A stretch of DNA of 64,000 nucleotides. Origin: Tritrichomonas musculus (lineage: Eukaryota > Parabasalia > Tritrichomonadida > Tritrichomonadidae). The position numbers and the translations under genes were made by a program. Below, piece by piece: positions 9,711 to 19,594 of this stretch. Below the pieces are notes generated by a model. That model did no database searches. It saw only the letters and a list, made by a program, of their open reading frames with translations, and had not been told where the DNA came from. The stretch is taken from assembly GCA_039105265.1 (NCBI GenBank), contig JAPFFF010000008.1, positions 2,542,001 to 2,606,000 on the forward strand. Reading direction: 5' to 3'. The stretch's first letter is position 1. Each line of letters starts with the position of its first letter.

Positions 9711-12700
9711 TTATTCATCAAAAAATCTAAGTAAAGTAGTTAAATAAAGATTTTTTGATATTGTTTTATCAAATGAAAAAAAAGAAATTGAATATATTTC
9801 TTTTGCTACATCAATGACACTTTTTCCTAAATAATTGATATGATTGAAATCCAAGTCATCTTTCTCGAAAAGAACTTTAATATTCTCTTTTTTACGATAT
9901 TTGAAAGCGTACATTAAAGGAGTATCGCCATTACTATCAATTTCATTAATATTAATGACATTAAGACTGAGAATTTTTTTTAAAACTTCACAGCTACTTT
10001 CTGCAGCTGCCAAATGAAGATAAGTTATGTGCACTTTCTGATAGAGAATTTTTCTACGTAAATCAACTTTTCCAGTGTTAATTAAAAGGTCAATAATATT
10101 TATCATCGAATTAAGAATAGCATTTTGAAGTGGATATACACCATTTGAATCTGGAAGATCAGGATCAATACCATGATTCAATATGAATTTGGCAAAATCA
10201 GTTGGAATGTTATTTGCAGTTGTAAGAAATGATTTTCCATTTGGTAAAAACTCGATGATATCAATGGATTCAAAATTATGTGCTTTAATAACTTCATTAA
10301 TAATATCCGTAGAATTGCATTTTAATGCTGCCATGAGAAGTGAATCCCCTGTTGGTGAATGAATATTAATGCCATTATTTATTAATGGTAGAAGCCTTTT
10401 GAAAACATTAACATTATTATGTGAAACGGCATAAAAAAGAGCAGCTTTGATATTTGATTTAATTGGATCAAATGTTTGATGTCGAATAATCATTTCAATC
10501 TTTTCAAGATTGTTATTGGCTATTGAATTTATTAGTGTTGTTGTAGTAAATTCAAATTGGGAAATAAAATAATCTCTTGTTTTCTTAAAAAAAAAAAAAT
10601 CTATTGTAGAAGACAAAAAATTTTCATCAATATAATTCATATCATCAAAAGTATATTTATAATTAACATTTAAACCCTTAGTTTGGATCAATTTCTTAGC
10701 CATTTCATTATTAGAAATGGCAAAAGCGAAATCAAGACGGCTTTTTATGGGATCAAATTTTTTATCGTTTATAATCAAATCAACCAAAAAAGTATTTTTT
10801 TCTTTAATAGCAATCATTAGTGCTGTCTCATTTTTAAAATTATGTTGATTAATGTCTGTTCTGGCTGATTTAATTAGAAGTTCAACAATCTCGAAATTGC
10901 ATTTCTCAATAGCATACATTAAAGCAGTGTTACCATTTGATTGTTGGTAAAGGTTAACATCACATCTCTCTGAATTAATCAGAATTGAAACAATTTCTTT
11001 GTTATTTTGTTCACAAACATATGTTAAAAGTGTGTGTTTCTCATTATGATAATTTAAGTCTAAACCTTTAATCATTAATAATCTTTTTAGTATTTTCAAA
11101 GTATCAAGATAGCACCTATTATATGATAATGTAAATTTTCTCAATATTTCATTCAGCTGCCAACTCTGTGATTGAATACTATCTCCATAAAAGTTAAGAA
11201 TTAAATCAAATGATTCATAATTTTCTTTATCACAAGCTGTGATGAGTGGAGTTTTATTTTTTTTAGAATACAATGATGGATCAATTCCAGGAAGCGAAAG
11301 AAGAAGTTTGATGATTTCAATATTTTTTTTCTCAACTGCAATATTTAATGCTGTTCCTTGATCAGAGAGATCATTGATGAATGATGGTGAACTGTCGTAC
11401 TTAAGAATGAGTTTAACTATATCAATATCTGAGGTTTCAACTGCTTTTATCAATAAATGATCGCATTTAACATTTTTTTCTAAAAAAAATGCAATGATGT
11501 CTTTATTTGCTCTAGATAATTCCGATTTAAAAAATTTGTCAACAAGTATTTCTTTTTCTTCAGAATTTGCATAATTATACAACATCGAAAACATTTCAAT
11601 GTTTAATGGACCATTCGATCTATTAAGAATGGAATAAAAATTTATAGAAACTTTTTTTTCAAATAAATATTGGCAAATATCAATAAATCCGTTTGAACAT
11701 AAATCAACTATTGAATTTGTACAATCAACTTTGCTATTCTTTTTAAGGATGAATTCTGCCATCATTTTAACATATTCAAAGTTTCCAGTATGACAAGCAT
11801 GGCTCAATAATGAATCATCACCATAAAAATATGGAAATTCTGGAAAGATTTTTTCTCTATCAACAAATTGGGTGATTAAATAATTGTATATGTCCATTTT
11901 CTTAATAAAAAATGACATTTTTATAAATTTTAAGGCTGTATTGGATGTTATTTTGAATTTCCCACGAAATTCAGTCTCAAACATATACTTAATGATATTA
12001 AAGTGCTCTTTAACAATAGAAATGGTTAATGCTTTTTCAATATCATATTCTTCGATATTGAATGATGTATAAAGTTTGAAAATAGAAAGATTCCCTGAGT
12101 AAACAGAATCCTCCAATTGAATGATTTGAAATGGATCGTTTAGAAACTGTGTATTGTTTTTATTGAACAGTAGTTCAAATAAAAGCTTTGTTAATTCATA
12201 GAAACCTGATTGTGAAGATGTTTGAACAAGCTTTTTTAAAGTATCTTTCTTCATTGAGGCCAATCTGAATCCTTTATCAATAAACTTAATAAATGAATCA
12301 ATATTTCCATTATCAATTGCCATCAATATTAAATCATCATCAAAAGAATTGTATTCTTCATCATAAATGTCATCATAAATGCAATTTTGATGTTTTAAAA
12401 TAATAGGAATCGTTATATCTGTTGATTTTAAATTATTAAATGAAGCATTTTCTTTGTTGGACATTTCAATTATTTCTTTATTTTGACCATAAAAAGCAAG
12501 TAAACGATTATTAAAAAAGCGAGGTGGATTTAAAATACTATGTTCTTCATATATTAAGGATATTAAATACTTAATACAATTACAAGATCCATATGCAACT
12601 GAATAATCAATTAAATTTAATTTCTTATTATTATTATCTATGAGTTTATATTCTATGAAGTATGGTTCAAAGATATTAAATGGTACTTGGCCGATTTGGT

Positions 12701-14186
12701 CAATAGACCAATATTTTTTATCATGAAGATTTGATTTTAATTTATCAACATCATCTTTTCTGAGTGCCAATGTGAGTTCATCATCTGGTTCCCCGCTTTC
12801 TCTCATTTCTATAAATTTTTCAATGTTATCTGGGATATATTTTTTCATGAAGTTATTAATAGCATCATTATATTGATAACCAAAACTGATATTTTTTATC
12901 TTTTTTAATTCAGGAAAAAACCAAATTGTTGCAACACTAACATTTAAAAAAACCCTTGATTTCTCAAAACGATAGGTTGTATTCGAGATATACTTATTAT
13001 ATTGAATGCTCTTACGAATTACTTCTGTAATGTCTTCCATTGAAATGATTGATTTTCGGTGTAACCGATAAATGAATGAGCAATACATAGAATCACTTCC
13101 AAAGTTGTTTAGCAAATTCTTGGTTAAAAATGGAAGTAAATGGTTCAATTGATTATTTTCTGAATAACTTTTATCTAACAACAGTACTAAATCTAGCAAA
13201 AATGGATGCAAACGAGCATTGTTTCGAATCACTTGAATGATGCAAACAGACAATTCCTCAACATTTTCGATTGTTTGTGACCATTTGGAGTTAACAATCA
13301 ATTCATTAACTATTTCAGGTTTCAAGTTTTTTCGATTGATTAGATATTCAAAAAGTTGTGATATTGAATTGATATTTGTTCGTTCATTGCTTATTATTTG
13401 AACAGTGAACATGAAATCTTTTATTAATATGTCAATTAATTCTGAAAGACATACTATTTGCAAGTCTTGGGATATTTTCTTAACTAGTTGAAAATGCTTT
13501 GGTCGAATTTGAATAGATTCATAATTAAAAAAATTACAAATTAGCTGGAATTCGTTATCCTTGTCTTCAAAATCATAATTATAACTATATGAATTTGGAT
13601 TTTTTTTGACTATATCCATAATGGCATTTGATGAAGCAACACCATAAAAATTGCATTTATATTCAGCTTTTCTTGTAATTATCGAGAAATCTTTTGGAAT
13701 AACTTTTTGAAGATATTTTATAAAAGAGTTTTTATCTATAAAAAGTTTGTAATTAGCGAATTCATTAAATTTTGTATTTGGATTAAAATCTGTAATGTCA
13801 TATGGAAAGCATTGCAATTTCAAAATTGAAATTATTTCTTTAAGAACCAAAATATCACTCATTGAAAATAAAGCTGGTTCACCATTATAAAGCTGCTCAA
13901 CTTTCCCCATAACATTGTTCTCATCTTTTATATTAAGTGTAATATCTTCATCATCAAATTGATCTGGCATAGAACTTGTATCTTTGATCATAGAAGAATT
14001 AAATTTGTAAGAACCATTTGGCATATTTATCGTCAAATCTTTATTAAGAATAGAAACAGGATTAAATAATTGGTGGTTAATTAAATTTATATCATTGGTT
14101 GAATCATTAGAGCAGTTGTTTATGTTAATAAATTTAATTATGCTTATTTTAAATGCTCTTTTTCCAGAAAAAGAGCTAAAATTCAT
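9711..14186 (-). CDS. large ankyrin-repeat protein
   Basis: An intact 1491-codon frame starts at ATG 14186. The first ~250 residues form a poorly conserved head ending in FFNYESIQIRPKHF (near residue 215), a pattern I associate with the head domains of trichomonad ankyrin proteins. A helical middle region follows. From about residue 520 to the end the chain is a solenoid of degenerate and canonical ankyrin repeats, with clear units such as NIEIIKLLLS near 955 and GNTALMYAIE near 1090, and a GDTPLMYAF unit close to the C-terminus. No membrane segment or catalytic domain is seen, so it is probably a cytosolic scaffold binding proteins through the solenoid; the partner is unknown. Ankyrin genes are among the largest gene families of trichomonads. 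A TCA-type initiator sits just before the ATG. Confidence 0.9.
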   Translation of the reverse strand: MNFSSFSGKRAFKISIIKFININNCSNDSTNDINLINHQLFNPVSILNKDLTINMPNGSYKFNSSMIKDTSSMPDQFDDEDITLNIKDENNVMGKVEQLYNGEPALFSMSDILVLKEIISILKLQCFPYDITDFNPNTKFNEFANYKLFIDKNSFIKYLQKVIPKDFSIITRKAEYKCNFYGVASSNAIMDIVKKNPNSYSYNYDFEDKDNEFQLICNFFNYESIQIRPKHFQLVKKISQDLQIVCLSELIDILIKDFMFTVQIISNERTNINSISQLFEYLINRKNLKPEIVNELIVNSKWSQTIENVEELSVCIIQVIRNNARLHPFLLDLVLLLDKSYSENNQLNHLLPFLTKNLLNNFGSDSMYCSFIYRLHRKSIISMEDITEVIRKSIQYNKYISNTTYRFEKSRVFLNVSVATIWFFPELKKIKNISFGYQYNDAINNFMKKYIPDNIEKFIEMRESGEPDDELTLALRKDDVDKLKSNLHDKKYWSIDQIGQVPFNIFEPYFIEYKLIDNNNKKLNLIDYSVAYGSCNCIKYLISLIYEEHSILNPPRFFNNRLLAFYGQNKEIIEMSNKENASFNNLKSTDITIPIILKHQNCIYDDIYDEEYNSFDDDLILMAIDNGNIDSFIKFIDKGFRLASMKKDTLKKLVQTSSQSGFYELTKLLFELLFNKNNTQFLNDPFQIIQLEDSVYSGNLSIFKLYTSFNIEEYDIEKALTISIVKEHFNIIKYMFETEFRGKFKITSNTALKFIKMSFFIKKMDIYNYLITQFVDREKIFPEFPYFYGDDSLLSHACHTGNFEYVKMMAEFILKKNSKVDCTNSIVDLCSNGFIDICQYLFEKKVSINFYSILNRSNGPLNIEMFSMLYNYANSEEKEILVDKFFKSELSRANKDIIAFFLEKNVKCDHLLIKAVETSDIDIVKLILKYDSSPSFINDLSDQGTALNIAVEKKNIEIIKLLLSLPGIDPSLYSKKNKTPLITACDKENYESFDLILNFYGDSIQSQSWQLNEILRKFTLSYNRCYLDTLKILKRLLMIKGLDLNYHNEKHTLLTYVCEQNNKEIVSILINSERCDVNLYQQSNGNTALMYAIEKCNFEIVELLIKSARTDINQHNFKNETALMIAIKEKNTFLVDLIINDKKFDPIKSRLDFAFAISNNEMAKKLIQTKGLNVNYKYTFDDMNYIDENFLSSTIDFFFFKKTRDYFISQFEFTTTTLINSIANNNLEKIEMIIRHQTFDPIKSNIKAALFYAVSHNNVNVFKRLLPLINNGINIHSPTGDSLLMAALKCNSTDIINEVIKAHNFESIDIIEFLPNGKSFLTTANNIPTDFAKFILNHGIDPDLPDSNGVYPLQNAILNSMINIIDLLINTGKVDLRRKILYQKVHITYLHLAAAESSCEVLKKILSLNVININEIDSNGDTPLMYAFKYRKKENIKVLFEKDDLDFNHINYLGKSVIDVAKEIYSISFFSFDKTISKNLYLTTLLRFFDE

Positions 14187-14190
14187 TTCT

Positions 14191-14198
14191 CGAAATGA
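14191..14198 (-). promoter_or_regulatory. candidate Inr of the large ankyrin gene
   Basis: Read on the minus strand the sequence is TCATTTCG, placing a possible +1 A about ten bases before the ATG. It fits the parabasalid initiator pattern TCA(+1)-pyrimidine-T/A with a very short leader. Confidence 0.45.
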
Positions 14199-14215
14199 AT
14201 TGATAAATTGACTGG

Positions 14216-14331
14216 ACGGTTATAGATCAGTTTTCACCTTCTATTATTGACCAAATAACTTGAGGAGCTACTTTTTGAGCATATTTGTTTATTTAGCAAT
14301 TGAAATTAAATAAAAACGTATTATAACCGTC
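14216..14331. repeat. short inverted repeat, possible MITE
   Basis: GACGGTTATA at 14216-14225 is repeated inverted at 14322-14331, with a 96 bp AT-rich interior. The arms are short, so this is a weak MITE candidate. Confidence 0.35.
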
Positions 14332-14510
14332 TGGTTAAATCTGATTTTTTTTTACACTGAATCGTTATGGGAGGATGGGCAAAAAATCGAAAATTTAAAA
14401 GTAAAAATTCAATGAGTTTTCATGAAATAAGAAAATAAAAAAATTTTAAAATAAGATGAAATTGATAAAATTGATAAAAATTGAAAGAGAATAATTTTTA
14501 TATTTTAACA

Positions 14511-14600
14511 TAATTTTTACCCAGACTACATACCCCCTGGCGAGCATCGAGCGAAGACTAGAACCCCGCGGCTGGCCGTAAGAATGGGTAAAAAATTTAA
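14511..14600. other. GC-rich island inside AT-rich spacer
   Basis: About 75 bases of high GC stand out sharply, bounded by inverted TTTTTACCCA and TGGGTAAAAA. It contains GAGCGAAG and, further on, GGCCGTAAGA. The ends of the palindromic element at 53-60 kb carry GAGCGAAG and GGGCGTAAGA in the same order. It may be an end fragment of a related element. No tRNA cloverleaf is evident. Confidence 0.45.
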
Positions 14601-14830
14601 GTACCATAAAAATATATAATATATTTGTGAGAACTCATTGAATTTTTTAATTCAATTTGGAAAGTACTTTCACGTGATAAAATAAAAATAATTATTTTTA
14701 TAATCGTTTTTCATAATCTTCTAATTTAATAGATTCTTCTAGATAAAATGAATAGTCATCTTATAAATGTTATCAAATGGATTTTATAAAATATATAAAA
14801 GATATTGATGATAACTTTTCTGTGCTGACT

Positions 14831-16267
14831 TCATGCAGTCAATCTTAATCTAGTATTATGCCAAAAGGATGTTACTTTATTTTTAATGGCCATTAATGTT
14901 CTTTTTATGAATGTATAAGTTCTAATTATGTATGGTAGAATAACTTCAAGAAAACTGATAACCTTGTTTAATATAGGGAAAACATTTTCAAACCAATAAC
15001 CCAAATAATTAACAATTATTCTTAGTCCACCAAATATTGAATCCATTGAATCATTTGCTTTTGAATTGATTTTCCAAATCAATTTAATTGAAAATAAAAA
15101 CGAAACAATTGGTAAAATGATTTTTAATGATGGAAATTGAGCCATCCATCTTTTTAATACAAATTTTAAGAAGATCCAATTTATAAAAAAGGAAATAATG
15201 AAAACAACAAAAGAACCAATATATAAAGCTTTTTTTGCTTTATCTTCTATTTCAGTTAGGCAATCTCTTGGCATTATTTGGCCATAATATCTTTCAAGTG
15301 TTGGCCTATTTGTAGAGTTTTTATTAAAATAATATTGAATGAAATTACTAGTAATTGTAATTTGTGCTGTTCTTCCAGCAAATTTTCTAGTTCCATCGTT
15401 TTTTATTGAATTTATTGCTCTTTCTGGTATTGGTATATAAAGTCCTTTTTGTTTATTTCCATCATGATCAAAACCATGACCAATAACAAAATATGGAGCA
15501 TCTTTTATTAGTTTGGCTTCAATATTTAGAATATCATCAAAAACGCCTTCCAAATCACGAAATGATTTACCTCTTGTTTTTTTGGCCAATGTACGAAAAT
15601 CTTCATCATTGAGTGTGTTCTGATGTTTTGCGAATTTTTCAATAAAAAAATTCTTTCGTTGATTTTCATCTGGAAGATCAAATTTATATTTTCGAGTAAA
15701 ACGATCTTTGATTGATGATGATAATTTATCAAAATGATTTGTTGTTGCAATTAATATTATATTGGAATTATCTTTGTCACCATCAATTTCTTGGTTGAAA
15801 GTTGATATATTTAGTGCATTTACATCTTGAGATGAATTTTCACTAAATAAGCCATCAATCTCATCAAAAATGAGAATGACTGGCTTTTCATTGTTTCTTG
15901 CAGCAGTAAAAATATAACTAATTGATTTTTGTGTATGACCATAATATTCACTCATAATTTGAGAATTATCTATTTTTAAATAATCATATTCTTTTTGTAA
16001 CTTTTGAACAATAGCTCTGACTAAATGAGTCTTACCACATCCTGGTACTGAATGGATTAAAATAGGTGGAGTTGTTGAATCCGAACTTTTATACATACTT
16101 AATTCAATTTCATCAATAATTGATGTCATTTGAGTATTATAATAGCTTTGATCACATCTTTTTTTCATTGAACTTCCATTTTTTATCATTTTCTCATAGA
16201 ATGAAACTGACATTTTGAACAAATAAAAATGATATTTAATTTTATTCTCAAATAAAAAGAATGCCAT
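14831..16267 (-). CDS. AAA+ ATPase with C-terminal membrane segments
   Basis: A 478-codon frame starts at ATG 16267; a second ATG at codon 19 is also possible. The AAA core is complete: Walker A SVPGCGKT at 73-80, a pore-loop region with EYYG near 107-110, Walker B ILIFDEID at 131-138, sensor 1 IATTN near 173-177, and a second region of homology with candidate arginine fingers (DRFTRK, 188-193). A small C-domain follows. After residue ~340 come two strong hydrophobic segments (about 346-370 and 383-398) and an amphipathic hydrophobic tail, so the protein is likely anchored in a membrane by its C-terminal part, an unusual order for AAA proteins. It would be a protein-remodelling ATPase; substrate and organelle are unknown. 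Confidence 0.8.
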   Translation of the reverse strand: MAFFLFENKIKYHFYLFKMSVSFYEKMIKNGSSMKKRCDQSYYNTQMTSIIDEIELSMYKSSDSTTPPILIHSVPGCGKTHLVRAIVQKLQKEYDYLKIDNSQIMSEYYGHTQKSISYIFTAARNNEKPVILIFDEIDGLFSENSSQDVNALNISTFNQEIDGDKDNSNIILIATTNHFDKLSSSIKDRFTRKYKFDLPDENQRKNFFIEKFAKHQNTLNDEDFRTLAKKTRGKSFRDLEGVFDDILNIEAKLIKDAPYFVIGHGFDHDGNKQKGLYIPIPERAINSIKNDGTRKFAGRTAQITITSNFIQYYFNKNSTNRPTLERYYGQIMPRDCLTEIEDKAKKALYIGSFVVFIISFFINWIFLKFVLKRWMAQFPSLKIILPIVSFLFSIKLIWKINSKANDSMDSIFGGLRIIVNYLGYWFENVFPILNKVISFLEVILPYIIRTYTFIKRTLMAIKNKVTSFWHNTRLRLTA

Positions 16268-17189
16268 TTATGGCACAAAATTTATTCACATTGAAAAATC
16301 ATGCCATTTTTTTAAAATAATTAGAATAAATTAATATATATATTAGTAGTAACATATATTATTTCATACAAAATATATGGATATTCTTAATACCTGGGCT
16401 TTTCTGTCCAAACGGATTTTATTCAAAAAGTTTTAAAAAATATTTTGAAAACTTTACACTGTCCATAAATGTCCAGTTGACTCAAACACGGATAGACATT
16501 CAATATTTTCAGTAGATTACCACAATTACATTTATTTTCTTTCTTATTATTATTTACTTTAAAATTGGTGTGGAAACTAACGTATTTTAGTATTTTTATT
16601 TTCTAAATATCTTTTTTGAAAAAGCATTTTCAGATAAAATACATTAGCTGTATAATTTAATATAATATATAATATATAAATAAAGCATTACAGCAAGATT
16701 ATCAAAAATTTTAGAAAAAAATTTCATTTTTTAATATCTACAAGTAAAGATAATATTTTTGAGATATCTAAAGGTATTATTATTATACATGATAAAAGAG
16801 CATGATTAGGGCTGTTTATATTGACTCTATACATTAAATTTGTGATATTTCAAGCAAAATATGGTAAAACTCAATCTTTTCAAAGTCTAATCAAAATATT
16901 TCTTAATTTAAAGTAATAAAAATCATTTTGATACATCTTATGAGTATTTTATTTAAATTTAAAAGAAATCGGCACGAGCATCCCATCTATAAACTTCGTT
17001 AAAATTATGAGCATGATATTTCATCATTCAACAATTTTTTGATTTAAATACTTTATTATTTTGTTATATATTTCTTTTAATACTTATATAATAGATATAA
17101 TACCAAATATATACATTTTATTTCAATAAAATAATATTTTAAATAATTGTATGTGCATACAAATTTGAATACTTTTAGGTATATTATAT
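16268..17189. other. gene-free AT-rich spacer
   Basis: No gene is seen. ATGGCA/TGCCAT words lie just upstream of the AAA gene. The rest is low-complexity AT sequence. Confidence 0.4.
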
Positions 17190-17512
17190 TAAAGAAAAGG
17201 AATAAACCCCCTAACTTTTTCAACAACCCCCTAACTTTTTTTTACCATTTTTCCCTCTCAAATTAGCCTTTTTTGATGGCAAAAAGTACTTTCTTTTGAA
17301 TTTAAATTTAAATATGGAAAAAAGTTAGGGGTTTTTGTAAAGTTAAAATCAGGGCTTCTAAATTATAATACATAAATAATATTGAATACATTATTAAATA
17401 TATTAAAATGAATGAATATTTATTGATCTATAAAAAGTTTTCTCTCAAATTTTAAAAAAGTTAGGGGTTTTTTTTATCGTTAGGGGGTTTTGAACTTTAC
17501 TTTATACCGTAT
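17190..17512. mobile_element. ~320 bp MITE with CCCCTAAC ends
   Basis: The left end carries AACCCCCTAACTTTTT twice in a row; the right end carries the complement twice (GTTAGGGG, then GTTAGGGGG). The outer flanks AAAG-x-AAAG also match as inverted copies. There is no coding content. The paired double motifs make the ends long, G-rich on one strand and unusual for this genome. Confidence 0.6.
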
Positions 17513-17706
17513 AATCAATTTTCTTTTTTCAATACTAATTATTGAATAGGTTTCTCAATATATTAAATATCTCATATCACATTATTAAAAAATAAAATAT
17601 CTTGATAAATAAATATATATTATTAAATAAAATAGTAATTAATATTTTTAATTAATATATATAAATAATATACAAAAGTATATCTCATAAAATTTACATA
17701 GAATTA

Positions 17707-18172
17707 GGCATGTTATTTTGAGAATCGATATCAGAATTGGCACTTTTTTAATCTTGATAATTCATTATCAGTTTGTAAACCTGATATCGATATTCTCAAG
17801 AAATCGTTAACCAAGCAAGAAAAGTTATTTGAAAAATATTGTAAATTTGATAACGATTATTGATTATCAATCATTATCAGACATTTTTTCACTTGCTAAA
17901 AATGATTAGATGTTATTTGTGTATTTGTAAAATAATATATAACTTAGATAAAGCATATATTTTCGTTTTTTATAAGTTAAAATTTATTATAAACAAATAT
18001 ATTTGATTTTTTTATTTCTAAAAAATTTGAATACTTTCGAAAATTTTTTTTTCTTGATATCAAATTTTTTCTCGATATCTGATATCGATATCGATTATCA
18101 AATTAATAACTTTGTTATCAATATCAAAAAACGTACTGATAATTGATATCGATTATCGAGATATAACAAGCC
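17707..18172. mobile_element. 466 bp MITE with TA flanks
   Basis: The ends are inverted: GGCATGTTAT at 17707 and ATAACAAGCC ending at 18172, each flanked by TA, as expected for a Tc1/mariner-type insertion. Just inside, both ends continue with GAGA-ATCGATATC-type words, and the interior is full of self-complementary GATATC and CTGATA words, so a transcript could fold extensively. A truncated copy of the right end is at 8462-8558. Confidence 0.6.
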
Positions 18173-18174
18173 TA

Positions 18175-19307
18175 CATAGAATGCTATTTTATTTGCAAAT
18201 CCTTCAAAATATCTATATTTCAATTTCATTCAGCAGAGAATATCAAATAATAATATATTTTAAGAAAATCAATAGTAATTGATGATTACAATCCTAACTC
18301 TGTGAATAAAATCTGGAATCAGTTGATTAGAGTTACTATTTTAAAAAATAAATGAATTAAAAGAAATAAAGAATGAGATGATTAATTAGCTTTAAAATGT
18401 TGAAAAATATTAGACAAAGTATATATTCCCACAAAATCAAAAAAAAAAAAAAAAAAAAAAAATATCAATTAGTCAATACCTTGTTATTTATATCGAAATA
18501 ATACTGCTTTTTCATCCATATAATAGAATTTTACTGGTATAAACAAAAGTTATGACAAGCAATTAGCAATGAATTTTCCAAACCTTTAAAAATCTCAATT
18601 ATTAAGACTACTGCAAGCCAAAAAAATTTCTTTTATTTGAAATATAATTGATATTAATATATTTTTACTCCAACAATAAATCTATATTTTTAATATCTGT
18701 TTGATCTTTCTGTTTAATATTGAGATATATATATTTTAAAAATTATTCAAATTTTAAATATGGTAAAATTTTGTAATACTGAAAAAAATTGTTTTATGAC
18801 CAATAATTCATGCAAACTAAGTATTTTATACGGATAAATGAAATTATTTGGGATGAAATACCAAATTTAGAATTTTTTTAAAAATATATGATTACATGTT
18901 TGTATAAATACAAAATTTAAATAAATACTATTAATATGTAGTAAAAATATATGTTATAGCATGGTAATTGTGCAAGTTCAAGGTTAAATGCCACAATATT
19001 TGGTGATGATGGATTCACAAATTCAAACTTAATCTGAAGACAGTACAGTATTAAAAGAGTTTTTTGATATTATCCATTTTATCAATAATAAATATTGTGA
19101 AATAATGACTTTGATATTTCTTATTCATTGTTTTTTTTTAAAAAAAAAAAAAAAAAATGATTATCACTATAAATAATAATAAATATAAATATAAATAAAC
19201 TGATTTTTAAATTGTAATATTGAATATTTCATAAGATAAAAGAAAAATAATAATCAGGCCATTTAAATTCTTAAAAAAATATGGCAAAATTTTAATAAAA
19301 GATTTTA
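18175..19307. other. gene-free AT-rich spacer
   Basis: Poly-A tracts lie near 18442-18464 and 19140-19157, with otherwise featureless AT-rich sequence. TATGGCA lies 25-30 bases before the next gene. Confidence 0.4.
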
Positions 19308-19559
19308 ATGTCTTCCCATATTATTTATCATGCAAATGAACCAAATCTAGCAAATGATTTCAACAAAAACGAAAATTTTGAACTAACCGATCTAACATAT
19401 TATCCTTTATTAAGAAGTAAGCTTAAATTATCATTAAAAATTGAACGAGGAAATATCTATTTTTTCATAAGTAATATTACACGTGCAGAGATGTATACAT
19501 CCAGTTTTGAAATCATCCTTGATTTCTTGAAAGAGGAAGAAAAAAAAGAAGAAGAGGAA

Positions 19560-19594
<35 letters not shown>

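Noticed and set aside
14520-14590. tRNA gene in the GC-rich island
   Set aside because: No consistent cloverleaf, TTC-type T-loop or acceptor pairing could be drawn.
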